Shown: in pieces, positions 1 to 7,378 of the stretch
Layout of the letters: every line of letters starts with the position of its first letter
Position numbering within the stretch: position 1 is the stretch's first letter
Translations under genes and position numbers: made by a program
Assembly (NCBI GenBank): GCA_031554275.1
Contig: JAVBKB010000026.1
Location: 1-17,029 of the forward strand
DNA length: 17,029 nucleotides
Direction: 5' to 3'
DNA from: JAVBKB01 sp031554275
GTDB taxonomy: Bacteria; Bacillota; Bacilli; JARBTR01
Notes under the pieces: generated by a model
What the model saw: only the letters and a program-made list of their open reading frames with translations
What the model was told of the DNA's origin: nothing
The model's database searches: none

Positions 1-1597
1 CAGATAATTTAATTATGTTCTTCGCAAGATCAAGTATCTTTACTGGTTCTCCCATATCAAGCACAAAGATTTCGCCACCTCTAGCCAACGCTCCTGCTTG
101 AATCACTAGTTTCGATGCTTCAGGAATTGTCATAAAGTATCGTGTCATTTCAGGGTGCGTAACTGTAACAGGACCGCCATCTGAGATTTGCTGCTTAAAC
201 AATGGAATTACACTGCCTCTACTGCCTAGCACATTTCCAAATCGTACTGCAACAAACTTCGTCTTGCTGCTTTTGTTGAGCTCCTGAATCACCATTTCGG
301 CAATCCGCTTTGATGATCCCATCACGTTTGTTGGATTGACTGCTTTATCAGTAGAAATAAATACAAATTCACTGACACCAGCAGCGTCTGCTGCGGTAGC
401 AACATTCTTCGTACCAATCACGTTGTTCTTGATGGACTCTTTTGGATTCTGCTCCATCAATGGAACATGTTTGTGAGCAGCAGCATGATATACGACGTTT
501 GGTTTATGCTCGTTCATGACTTCAAGTAACCGATTGTAGTCTTGTACATCTGCGATTACTGGGACAATTTCAATATCCGACTTGCATTGAGTTGAATCTC
601 TATTTTGCGTGCACTGAGTTAGTTCCTTATTAATATCATAAATCGAGTTTTCACCATGACCAAGAATAATCACTTTCTTTGGCTTAAACTGACAGATTTG
701 ACGGCAGATTTCTGACCCAATAGAACCGCCAGCTCCTGTTACCAATATGGTTTTGCCATCAATCTTACCTGAAATACTATTTATATCTAATTCGATCGGA
801 TTTCTACCAAGAAGATCTTCTGGTTGAACATCTCTAAAAGCAGAAACGGAAACCTTGCCGAGTAGTACATCTTCCATCTTTGGGATAATGACTGTTTTCA
901 CTTTCAAATCTGTACATTGCTCCAAAATAGCTCGGAGTTTCTCATTTCTCAATGATGGAATGGCAATGATTATCTGATCGATTCGATATTTCTCAACGAT
1001 CTCTACAATCTGCGAGCTATTACCAACAACCGGCAGTCCGTGAATCTGGAGATTACGCATACTAGCATCATCATCAACGTAGCAAATAGGTTTCATTGTT
1101 TGCTCATCCATGTTAAGGAGATCCCTTACTACAGTAGTACCCGTCTCTCCTGCACCAATAATCAAAGCTCTTCGCTGGTACTGATTCGAGCGAGAAATAC
1201 GCCCATGCAAAATTCTCCAGGAAAATCTGGATGCACCAACAAATAAGATATTTATCATCCATGCTTGAATCATCACTTGCCAATACACTTGATTTGTAAT
1301 GTTGAGCAATACAGAAGTTTGCTGCACAGCAATCGCAACTACAAAGGCAAGCGTAATAGATTGTACAATCACCACAGATTCTTGCACACTTGCATATTCC
1401 CACGCCTTATGGTAAAGGCGAAATAAGTATGCAAAGAACAAATGACTTATCAACAAAATAAATGTCGTTAAGATTGCAGTGCCTGATTTAAAAATGGATG
1501 TATCTGAAAAAATGATAAAAAAGCTCAAATAAATACTTGATATAACAATTAATGAATCAAGGACAATAAGAAATACCATCCTTCTTTGATAATTCAA
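1..1597 (-). CDS. CapD/EpsC-type polysaccharide biosynthesis protein (UDP-sugar 4,6-dehydratase), C-terminus cut by window edge
   Basis: Open for 532 codons from a TTG at 1597 to the left edge, so the C-terminus (roughly the last 60-80 residues of a ~600-residue family) is missing. The start is preceded by GAGGTGG; an ATG six codons further in has a worse-placed ribosome site. About residues 7-30, 40-60, 73-95 and 105-122 are four hydrophobic helices, as in membrane-anchored CapD/WbpM/EpsC proteins. A first Rossmann fold has GAGETG (148-153) and a second, catalytic SDR fold has GAGGSIGSE (288-296). The active-site stretch STDKAVNPTNVMGSSK (415-430) carries Met where ordinary SDRs have Tyr, the S-M-K variant typical of this family. 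Known members turn UDP-GlcNAc into a 4-keto-6-deoxy sugar for capsule, exopolysaccharide or glycan synthesis at the membrane. The exact sugar substrate is inferred. The next gene upstream on this strand, pgcA, feeds the same sugar pool but has its own terminator. Confidence 0.9.
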   Translation of the reverse strand, partial: MNYQRRMVFLIVLDSLIVISSIYLSFFIIFSDTSIFKSGTAILTTFILLISHLFFAYLFRLYHKAWEYASVQESVVIVQSITLAFVVAIAVQQTSVLLNITNQVYWQVMIQAWMINILFVGASRFSWRILHGRISRSNQYQRRALIIGAGETGTTVVRDLLNMDEQTMKPICYVDDDASMRNLQIHGLPVVGNSSQIVEIVEKYRIDQIIIAIPSLRNEKLRAILEQCTDLKVKTVIIPKMEDVLLGKVSVSAFRDVQPEDLLGRNPIELDINSISGKIDGKTILVTGAGGSIGSEICRQICQFKPKKVIILGHGENSIYDINKELTQCTQNRDSTQCKSDIEIVPVIADVQDYNRLLEVMNEHKPNVVYHAAAHKHVPLMEQNPKESIKNNVIGTKNVATAADAAGVSEFVFISTDKAVNPTNVMGSSKRIAEMVIQELNKSSKTKFVAVRFGNVLGSRGSVIPLFKQQISDGGPVTVTHPEMTRYFMTIPEASKLVIQAGALARGGEIFVLDMGEPVKILDLAKNIIKLS

Positions 1598-1628
1598 ACG
1601 TACCACCTCAAAATAATATAGCTACGGT

Positions 1629-1637
1629 ATTATAACA
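1629..1637 (-). promoter_or_regulatory. Extended -10 promoter of the capD-like gene
   Basis: On the minus strand the sequence reads TGTTATAAT, a perfect extended -10 (TGnTATAAT). The predicted start lies about 25 nt before the TTG codon. No good -35 hexamer is seen 17 nt upstream, which an extended -10 can tolerate. Confidence 0.6.
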
Positions 1638-1825
1638 TATCTAAGAAAAGATTGGGATAATGTTAGGAATTTTAAATACTTTTATAACAGTTTTGCTTGT
1701 AACAGCCCATCGTCGTTTTTCTAGCACCTTCAAAAAAAAGACCATGGGAATCCTTCTAATTATCACTATTCTGTTCAATTTTATGTACAACTAACCTAAT
1801 CAGCTTCAATTCTAATTGTTTGATC

Positions 1826-1879
1826 AAAAAAAAAATCCCGATAAGAGAAATCATCATGGTTTGTGAAGGATCTCTTATC
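1826..1879 (-). terminator. Rho-independent terminator of pgcA
   Basis: Read on the minus strand, GATAAGAGA (1879-1871) pairs with TCTCTTATC (1848-1840), followed by GGGA and a run of ten T (1835-1826). It lies about 35 nt past the pgcA stop codon. The loop is long (22 nt), but the T-run is strong. Confidence 0.8.
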
Positions 1880-1913
1880 AGTTTCTAGTCCTGTTGTTTC
1901 AATATCTGATGTC

Positions 1914-3644
1914 TCACACACTGAGGATTTTGTTCACCATTGTCATAACAGCATCGTTTAATGCAGACAGCTTCATTTGTCCATCAATTGCCGATTCACC
2001 CTTCACACCAAAATAAAATTTGACTTTGGGCTCCGTACCGGAAGGACGAATACAAAACCAGGATTGATCCGATAAGAAGTATTTAAGGACATTTGCTTTC
2101 GGTAATTCGAGTGCGCTCTCCCCTTCGATACACCAACGCTTCGCATGTAAATAATCATCGATTGCCTCGACATTAATTCCTGCTATTTCTTGAAACCGTT
2201 CCATTCGAAAGGCAGTCATCAATTGAGGGATTAATTGTGCTTGATGAAATCCTTTTAAAGTAATGGATTGTAATTGTTCTTGGTAGTAACCATACTTTTG
2301 ATAAATGGCTTCCAGCCCATCATAAACTGACATCCCTTTGGATTGATAATAAGCCGCCATGTCTGCAGCAAATACGGCCGCTTGCACAGCATCTTTTTCA
2401 CGGAGGAAATCGCCAATCAGAAAACCATTGCTTTCTTCAAATCCAAATTGAAATGTATATCCTTTAGATTGCTCAAATTCGTTCATTTTTTCCCCAATGA
2501 ACTTGAATCCTGTCAATGTATCAATCGTCTCAACACCATACCCCTTTGCAATCTCACGACCTAATTCCGAGGTGACAATTGTTTTGACTATAATCCCGTT
2601 TGGTGGCAACATATCGCTCTGTTGTCTTTGCGAAAGCAAATACTCTAATAATAGTGCCCCGATTTGATTACCGCTTAACACTGTGAATTCTCCATCGTTA
2701 TTTCGAGCAGCAATTCCCAGTCGATCCGCATCTGGATCAGTTGCTAACAAAATATCTGCACCAACCTCTTCGCCATAACGAATCGCCAATTCGAAAGCAG
2801 ACTGCTCCTCTGGGTTCGGAGATGCCACTGTGGGAAAGTTGCCATCTCGTGTGAGCTGCTCCGTTACGTAGGTGACCTTTCTAAATCCAAAGGTTTCAAA
2901 TGCTGTCTGAATAGACTTCAACCCAGTACCATGTAAAGGTGTGTAAACAATTCGAACTTTATCAACAGGTACTGTAGGTAGCTGATTCCGAGTGTTGGCA
3001 AGCTCTACAAGATAGCTACTCAAAACCTCCGTCCCAATGTAACTAAGTAATCCTTGGTTGAGCAGATTTTCTTCATCACTTACAGGAACAGCTAGTTCAT
3101 CTGCAACCCCGCTTACATATCGAACAATTGTTTCAGTTGCCTTTAATGGTAGCTGACCCCCTGTTTCATCATATGCTTTAAATCCATTGTATTCAGAAGG
3201 ATTATGACTTGCAGTGATAACAACACCCGCAAACGCTTTAAAGAATCGCACTGCATAAGAGAGTAGTGGTGTTGGATACAGTTCTTCAAACAGATATATT
3301 TTCACGCCATGATTCCCAACTGTTTTGGCTACTTCAAGTGCCAATTCAGCTGACTGATGTCGCGAATCATAAGCAATTACAATGCCACGGTTACTAGCAT
3401 CTTGTCCTTCGCTACAAATATATTGTGCAAGCCCTAACGAGGCTCGTCGTATGGTGTAGACATTGATCCGATTTGTGCCTGGACCTAGTTCAGCACGAAT
3501 GCCACCCGTGCCAAATTCGAGATGTTTGTGAAAGCAATCCTCAAGCAACACATTATCCTGGCTAATAGTATGCAATTGTTCTCGCAGTGAAGGCTCTAAA
3601 TCACTTGACAGTTGCCATTTTTCAAATTGCTGTTCCCAGTCCAT
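1914..3644 (-). CDS. pgcA: Alpha-phosphoglucomutase / phosphohexomutase
   Basis: This 576-residue alpha-D-phosphohexomutase interconverts glucose-6-phosphate and glucose-1-phosphate in the cytosol. It supplies UDP-glucose for surface polymers and glycolipids. All four family landmarks are present: the phosphoserine loop TASHNP with Ser146, the Mg-binding loop DPDADRLG (303-310), the sugar-specificity loop GFEESNG (401-407) and the phosphate-binding loop RPSGTEPK (533-540). The length is close to PgcA of Bacillus subtilis (about 581). The ATG has TGGAGGT about 7 nt upstream. It is followed by its own terminator and then the capD-like gene on the same strand, which suggests a sugar-nucleotide and polysaccharide context. 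Substrate preference for glucose over mannose is inferred from overall similarity to PgcA-type enzymes, not proven here. Confidence 0.95.
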   Translation of the reverse strand: MDWEQQFEKWQLSSDLEPSLREQLHTISQDNVLLEDCFHKHLEFGTGGIRAELGPGTNRINVYTIRRASLGLAQYICSEGQDASNRGIVIAYDSRHQSAELALEVAKTVGNHGVKIYLFEELYPTPLLSYAVRFFKAFAGVVITASHNPSEYNGFKAYDETGGQLPLKATETIVRYVSGVADELAVPVSDEENLLNQGLLSYIGTEVLSSYLVELANTRNQLPTVPVDKVRIVYTPLHGTGLKSIQTAFETFGFRKVTYVTEQLTRDGNFPTVASPNPEEQSAFELAIRYGEEVGADILLATDPDADRLGIAARNNDGEFTVLSGNQIGALLLEYLLSQRQQSDMLPPNGIIVKTIVTSELGREIAKGYGVETIDTLTGFKFIGEKMNEFEQSKGYTFQFGFEESNGFLIGDFLREKDAVQAAVFAADMAAYYQSKGMSVYDGLEAIYQKYGYYQEQLQSITLKGFHQAQLIPQLMTAFRMERFQEIAGINVEAIDDYLHAKRWCIEGESALELPKANVLKYFLSDQSWFCIRPSGTEPKVKFYFGVKGESAIDGQMKLSALNDAVMTMVNKILSV

Positions 3645-4048
3645 CCGATTACCTCCAGTACTGCACTGTTCGTGGTTTCCTTACGATGACGAGTGAACTC
3701 GCGCATGAAGTTAAGTACCTACTGCAATTATTATTATCGAATGGATTTTCTTTTATTACTGGCTGAGTTTGAAAATTTTATTGTGGAGCAATAAGAAGCA
3801 GCCTAATTCGTTAGCATGCTGGCTATTTCTTGTTAAAAATGGTGAGGGATTGGTTCAAGGAATTCATTTTGTGATGGAAAAATATTCGGAATGAGAAAAT
3901 CACTAATCCTGATTCTAGATTAGAATTGCCAATGAATTTGTTCGAGGATTTTTCGGAAGAAATGCGATTAACAATAAGATTGACAGTAGGCAGTAAGTGT
4001 ACTATTTTTAAGTAGCTGGAAATTATTTATCCTAAAGGAGTTTTGGAA
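3645..4048. other. Divergent intergenic region between pgcA and the SRPBCC gene
   Basis: About 400 bp between divergently transcribed genes. It holds the ribosome sites of both and a good plus-strand promoter near 3980. I could not pick a convincing pgcA promoter. No ORF of note was found. Confidence 0.5.
3980..4008 (+). promoter_or_regulatory. Sigma-A-like promoter of the SRPBCC gene
   Basis: TTGACA (3980-3985), a 17-nt spacer and TATTTT (4003-4008). This puts the transcript start about 35 nt before the ATG at 4049. The -35 is perfect and the -10 is moderate. Confidence 0.55.
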
Positions 4049-4468
4049 ATGGCGGTTTTAGAAGATATCAAACAATCGGTAGTATTATCTGCTTCTGCTG
4101 AAAAGGTATGGAAACTGGTTTCAACGGCGGAAGGAATTGCAACTTGGTTTATGCCAAGTGACTTGAAGTTAGAGGAAGGGTATGCATTCACAATCCAATC
4201 ACCATTTGGACCTTCACCTTGCAAAGTGACTCAGGTAGATGCACCTAATAGCTTTTCATTCGATTGGGATACAGACGGCTGGCTAGTAACGATCTTGGTC
4301 AAAGAAATCACAAAGGACCAAACTGAGGTTACCATTATTCACGGAGGCTGGAAAGAGGCAGATCATGTGAATCCAAAGAACAACATCCCAACTGCAGCTG
4401 TACATGCCAATATGACTGATGGATGGCTCAATATCGTACAAAATAATTTGAAAAACGCGATAGAATAG
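4049..4468 (+). CDS. SRPBCC / AHSA1-like domain protein
   Basis: A 139-residue single-domain protein of the START/SRPBCC (Aha1 C-terminal-like, YndB-type) fold. The evidence is the opening strand and helix (VVLSASAEKVWKLVST), the motif GIATWFMP, the strand ending in FSFDW, a WLVTILVKEI strand with TEVTIIHGGW, and a final long amphipathic helix (MTDGWLNIVQNNLKNAIE). This family binds hydrophobic ligands in a cavity; the ligand cannot be told from sequence. I start it at ATG 4049 rather than the in-frame TTG at 4043, because AAAGGAG (4034-4040) is 8 nt from the ATG but only 2 nt from the TTG. It looks monocistronic, with its own promoter and a hairpin downstream. No link to the neighbouring restriction genes is evident. 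Confidence 0.85.
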   Translation: MAVLEDIKQSVVLSASAEKVWKLVSTAEGIATWFMPSDLKLEEGYAFTIQSPFGPSPCKVTQVDAPNSFSFDWDTDGWLVTILVKEITKDQTEVTIIHGGWKEADHVNPKNNIPTAAVHANMTDGWLNIVQNNLKNAIE

Positions 4469-4546
4469 GAAGTATTGTTGGAAGTTATTGCCTTGATCGA
4501 ACCAGGAACCGCTTATAGCTCCTTGTTCAATCAGGTTTGAGAGGGA

Positions 4547-4588
4547 AAGCCCTACCGACTTAGCCTTAGTCCGAGGGCTTATTTCTTT
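4547..4588 (+). terminator. Probable terminator after the SRPBCC gene
   Basis: AAGCCCT (4547-4553) pairs with AGGGCTT (4574-4580), with an inner GACT/AGTC helix, followed by ATTTCTTT. It lies about 80 nt beyond the stop codon. The stem is interrupted and the T-run is imperfect. Confidence 0.55.
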
Positions 4589-4743
4589 GTAAACCAGGGT
4601 CGAACCGACACTTTTCACGGAACTCGATTTTAAATTCAACTCATATTTCTTGACTTGGAAGCTCACTAATTTGTTGGCATTTAGAGCGCTTTTTATTAAA
4701 TCGTCTAGAGAAGCTCTGATGGTCACGATAGCGTGTGTGTTAA

Positions 4744-4761
4744 AATAGTAAGTATACTATT
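4744..4761. repeat. Inverted repeat AATAGTA-N4-TACTATT
   Basis: Perfect 7-bp arms around AGTA, about 210 bp before the restriction gene. It contains TATACT-like -10 sequences on both strands. It could be an operator or part of a promoter, but no partner protein can be assigned and its sequence differs from the palindrome in front of the methyltransferase. Confidence 0.4.
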
Positions 4762-4969
4762 ATTAGATTGTTTATAAAATTTACCATTACTCAAACAATA
4801 AAATTGAGACCCTCTGAAAATTACATCTAAATATTTTTTTGTGGAAACTTCCCTTCATTTTTCTTTGTCAATGTTCATTTAAAAGATAATCAATTGGGCA
4901 ATTTGAAAACAAGGCTTTATTTATTATTGTCATTGTTATAGAATAATAAGGAAATGGAGGCAGAAACTA

Positions 4970-5686
4970 ATGTCTGAGTCAACTGAACATGTTCAGGATG
5001 AGATCATTGAAAAAGCTAAAGAATTTTTTCGGAGAGAAATCATTCCTAACCACAGAACTAACACTGAAAAGTTACGATATTTAAAAAACTTACAAGTAAA
5101 TCCCCTATTAGAATCTTACAAGGCAAACTTTTTCTTTGGAAATGATGATCCGAAAAATATTGCGAGAGCACTGGTTTATCCCAGAATATTAGGAACTTCG
5201 ATAAATACAATTTTCGGCAATCAACTTCAGAAGTTTTGCAACGAAACTTTAGAAGGATTTTCTAGTACTACAAAGGGAATTGACATTGAATTTATTGATC
5301 ATATTGATGGCAGACGGAAGTACTGTCAGGTTAAAGCAGGGCCAAATACTATTAATAAAGATGATGTTAAAACCATAAAGGATCATTTTAAAGGTGTAAG
5401 AAATTTAGCTAGAACAAATCATTTGAACATTGAATTGAACGACCTAATTGTAGGTGTCTTTTACGGTGAACTAAGTGAACTAAGTGGCCATTATAAAAAG
5501 ATTAACGAAGATCATCCAGTTTATATTGGTCAAGATTTCTGGAACAGGCTGACTGGTGACTATAACTTTTATTTCAAACTAGCTGATGCTATAGGTGAAG
5601 TTGCTCAAGAAGTCGATGGTAGTAATCTAATTGAAGAAGTCGTTACAGCACTTGCAAAAGAAATTGTGGAGAAAAACTTAGTGTAA
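4970..5686 (+). CDS. Type II restriction endonuclease, PmeII-like family
   Basis: A 238-residue protein that I recognise as resembling PmeII-family type II restriction endonucleases, with conserved stretches NPLLESYKANFFFGND (44-59), ALVYPRILGTSINTIFGNQLQKF (67-89) and HPVYIGQDFWNRLTGD (182-197). The likely PD-(D/E)xK nuclease core is GIDIEFID (Asp105) followed by YCQVKAGPN (Gln120-x-Lys122). Gln in place of Asp/Glu at the first position of the xK pair is a known variant in restriction enzymes. It would cut unmethylated DNA in the cytosol. The gene converges with a C5 cytosine methyltransferase 41 bp away, which strongly supports the call. GGAGG lies 9 nt before the ATG. The gene is visibly more AT-rich than the housekeeping genes nearby, consistent with transfer. 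The family name is from memory, and the recognition site cannot be read from the sequence. Confidence 0.8.
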   Translation: MSESTEHVQDEIIEKAKEFFRREIIPNHRTNTEKLRYLKNLQVNPLLESYKANFFFGNDDPKNIARALVYPRILGTSINTIFGNQLQKFCNETLEGFSSTTKGIDIEFIDHIDGRRKYCQVKAGPNTINKDDVKTIKDHFKGVRNLARTNHLNIELNDLIVGVFYGELSELSGHYKKINEDHPVYIGQDFWNRLTGDYNFYFKLADAIGEVAQEVDGSNLIEEVVTALAKEIVEKNLV

Positions 5687-5730
5687 GAAGCTCAGAAATC
5701 GACGAAAGTCGGTTCTGAGCTTCTTTATTA
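5687..5730. terminator. Bidirectional terminator between restriction and methyltransferase genes
   Basis: GAAGCTCAGAA (5687-5697) pairs perfectly with TTCTGAGCTTC (5713-5723). An inner CGAC/GTCG helix closes a GAAA tetraloop. A short T-rich tail (TTTATTA) follows on the plus strand. It starts directly after the restriction gene's stop codon and ends 4 nt before the methyltransferase stop, so one hairpin serves both convergent genes. Confidence 0.9.
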
Positions 5731-7077
5731 AAGTAGGTTTAAATGGTTTATGATCGCTTTGCCAATCGCTTCTGCTAGAGTTACTGGAACAGCATTACCG
5801 ATTTGCTTATAAGCATTGTTTAGTGAACAGTCGAATTCCCATTCATCAGGAAAACTTTGTATTCTAGCATATTCCCGGATCGTGAAAGGCCTAGTTTCTT
5901 CTGGATGACAACGTTCAGTCTGTTTTTGTGCTGGTGAACAAGTCAATGTTAGTGAAGGTTCATTCCATGATAATCTTCTTGCCATGCCTGTTCTGCCACC
6001 ACCAGAGTAGTAGCTTTTACCCATATAACTCTTTGCAACCTCATCTGGCAAGTCCCTCCAGTATCCTCCTGGTGGTACAAGATCTAATACCTTTTTCTTT
6101 GATTCTGGATACCTCGCTCCCAAGGAAGCAGGCACATCTTTTAGCACATCTTTTAAAGTACGAACCGTACCATATGGTTTTGGAAACGCGAATTCTTTTT
6201 TGATTTGAAATGCTAGGTCATTTCTAATACCTATAATCACTATTCTTTCACGCTTCTGAGCCGTGCTGTAGTTTATAGCTTTTAAGACAGTCCAACGAAC
6301 TGTATAACCCATATCCGAAAATACTTTGAGCATAGTAGATAATGTATTCCCGTTATCATGATTAACCAATCCTCTCACATTCTCAGCAAGAAACATTTTG
6401 GGCTTAAGATCTTTTAAAATTTGAGCATAAGAGTAGAATAAAGTGCCTCGAACATCTTCCAATCCCCTTTTTTTCCCAGCATAGCTAAATGCCTGGCAAG
6501 GGTAGCCTCCAGAAAGAAGATCTAGTTCACCAACTCCAATATCAATTTTGTTTAAGATCCCATCATTAGCAAGTTGAACTATATCCTCTTCAATCACATT
6601 CCAATTGCTACGATTTTTCCTGAGTGTCTGACAAGCGAATTTATCAAATTCCACTGCTCCAATTGTATTGAAACCTGCTTTTTCTAGCCCAAGTCCAAGT
6701 CCGCCAGCGCCTGCAAACAACTCAAGCACTTTATACTCGTTCAAAGGAACAACATTTTGAATGTCTATGAAATTACTACTTTCATAGTTTCTTGCATCAA
6801 AGTTACTCTCGGGGGAATACTCATCAAAATAAAGAGCCATTTGCTCCTTAACCATACTATCTTGTATTGGACTAACTGATTCTAAAATATCCTCAACTTT
6901 TACATCCAATACAGCACAAAGATCAAGTACATTTTGTTTAATCGGAGAGTAGTTATTGGATAAAATCTTTGAAAGCTGGCTCTTTTTCATTTTTAAAATA
7001 TTTGCCAATTCCGTTTGTGTGTTAACCCCTATGTTTTCCATATGTTTATGGATTTTTTCTTTACTAAGCGCAAACAA
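5728..7077 (-). CDS. DNA (cytosine-5)-methyltransferase with N-terminal HTH
   Basis: The 449-residue modification enzyme of the R-M pair moves a methyl group from S-adenosylmethionine to C5 of cytosine in the target. Residues ~1-66 form an XRE/Cro-type helix-turn-helix (TQTELANILKMKKSQLSKIL, 20-39), followed by a ~45-residue linker. The methyltransferase follows with motif I LELFAGAGGLGLGL (118-131), catalytic motif IV GGYPCQAFS with Cys194, motif VI ENV (232-234), motif VIII QKRER (274-278), a target-recognition region at about 300-395, and motif X QIGNAVP (425-431). All key residues are present, so it should be active. The TTG start at 7077 is chosen because GAGGAGG lies 7 nt upstream; the next Met is 12 codons in and would break the HTH. 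HTH-fused C5 methyltransferases such as M.SsoII and M.EcoRII act as repressors of their own gene, and a palindrome in this leader fits that model (inference). Confidence 0.95.
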   Translation of the reverse strand: MFALSKEKIHKHMENIGVNTQTELANILKMKKSQLSKILSNNYSPIKQNVLDLCAVLDVKVEDILESVSPIQDSMVKEQMALYFDEYSPESNFDARNYESSNFIDIQNVVPLNEYKVLELFAGAGGLGLGLEKAGFNTIGAVEFDKFACQTLRKNRSNWNVIEEDIVQLANDGILNKIDIGVGELDLLSGGYPCQAFSYAGKKRGLEDVRGTLFYSYAQILKDLKPKMFLAENVRGLVNHDNGNTLSTMLKVFSDMGYTVRWTVLKAINYSTAQKRERIVIIGIRNDLAFQIKKEFAFPKPYGTVRTLKDVLKDVPASLGARYPESKKKVLDLVPPGGYWRDLPDEVAKSYMGKSYYSGGGRTGMARRLSWNEPSLTLTCSPAQKQTERCHPEETRPFTIREYARIQSFPDEWEFDCSLNNAYKQIGNAVPVTLAEAIGKAIINHLNLL

Positions 7078-7092
7078 TTATAACCCTCCTCG

Positions 7093-7110
7093 GTTAAAAA
7101 TATATTTAAC
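7093..7110. promoter_or_regulatory. Candidate operator palindrome in the methyltransferase leader
   Basis: GTTAAAAATATATTTAAC is an 18-bp inverted repeat with a single mismatched pair. It sits between the predicted transcript start (about 7118) and the ribosome binding site. A protein bound here would block transcription start or elongation. The HTH of the methyltransferase is the natural candidate ligand (inference). Confidence 0.5.
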
Positions 7111-7124
7111 AAATGATGGGTTTT

Positions 7125-7153
7125 ATTTTATAGATTTGAGAGTTAAATGTCAA
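7125..7153 (-). promoter_or_regulatory. Sigma-A promoter of the methyltransferase gene
   Basis: On the minus strand TTGACA (7153-7148), a 17-nt spacer and TAAAAT (7130-7125). The -35 is perfect and the -10 differs from consensus at one base. The predicted leader is about 40 nt and contains the palindrome at 7093-7110. Confidence 0.75.
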
Positions 7154-7283
7154 CAAGAACAAAACTATTTATTTGCAAAGTTCATATATTACTATCGCGT
7201 GAAATTTCTACCGACTTACGAGATACGTTCGTTTAGTTTTTTAGGTCTTCCATCTCTTATAAAAGAATTCAAAAGATTAGTAA

Positions 7284-7302
7284 CCCCTGCTTGTTCGAGG
7301 GG
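7284..7302 (-). terminator. Possible terminator of the DUF434 gene
   Basis: CCCCT and AGGGG arms around a 9-nt loop. On the minus strand the hairpin is followed by TTACTAATCTTTT, about 80 nt past the DUF434 stop. The stem is only 5 bp and the T-run is broken. Confidence 0.35.
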
Positions 7303-7378
7303 CTTCTGCCAAAAATCTATTTGAACTTAATCAATTCGCTATTTAAACTAGAATCAGGATCAATCACATCTCTTAGCT

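Larger units (their letters stand above)
1598..1913. other. Gene-free gap between capD-like gene and pgcA
   Basis: This 316-bp gap holds the ribosome site and extended -10 of the capD-like gene and the terminator of pgcA. I see no further gene, repeat or RNA motif in it. Confidence 0.6.
4469..4969. other. AT-rich gene-free region before the restriction gene
   Basis: Five hundred bases with the SRPBCC terminator in the left part, a 7-bp inverted repeat at 4744-4761, and GGAGG (4956-4960) of the restriction gene at the right end. TTGTCA near 4866 with TAATCA 16 nt later is a weak promoter candidate. A minus-strand open frame through 4283-4726 lacks a ribosome site and mostly shadows the SRPBCC gene, so I do not call it. 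Confidence 0.5.
7078..7378. other. Intergenic region between DUF434 gene and methyltransferase
   Basis: About 300 bp between two minus-strand genes. It holds the methyltransferase ribosome site, operator-like palindrome and promoter (to 7153) and a GC-rich hairpin at 7284-7302. No gene is seen in the rest. Confidence 0.5.

Noticed and set aside
1113..1403. A Cys-rich 96-codon minus-strand open frame.
   Set aside because: It is an out-of-frame shadow inside the capD-like gene, which stays open across the whole region in another frame with all its motifs.
4501..4620. Two GGTTCGA stretches on the minus strand that resemble tRNA T-loops.
   Set aside because: Neither is flanked by a 5-bp T-stem, and no acceptor, D or anticodon arms can be drawn.
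4283..4726. A 147-codon minus-strand open frame overlapping the SRPBCC gene and the gap after it.
   Set aside because: Its GTG start has no ribosome site, half of it is the antisense of a well-supported gene, and it runs through a likely terminator hairpin. A decayed gene cannot be fully excluded.
5928..6203. A 91-codon plus-strand frame inside the methyltransferase gene.
   Set aside because: Antisense shadow with no ribosome site, over conserved methyltransferase sequence.
3906..7360. A 13-bp inverted repeat (ATCCTGATTCTAG at 3906-3918, its complement at 7348-7360) flanking the SRPBCC and R-M genes, as might mark a mobile unit.
   Set aside because: A 13-bp match is expected by chance a few times in a window this size, the flanks do not extend the match, no transposase is present and no target duplication is seen.
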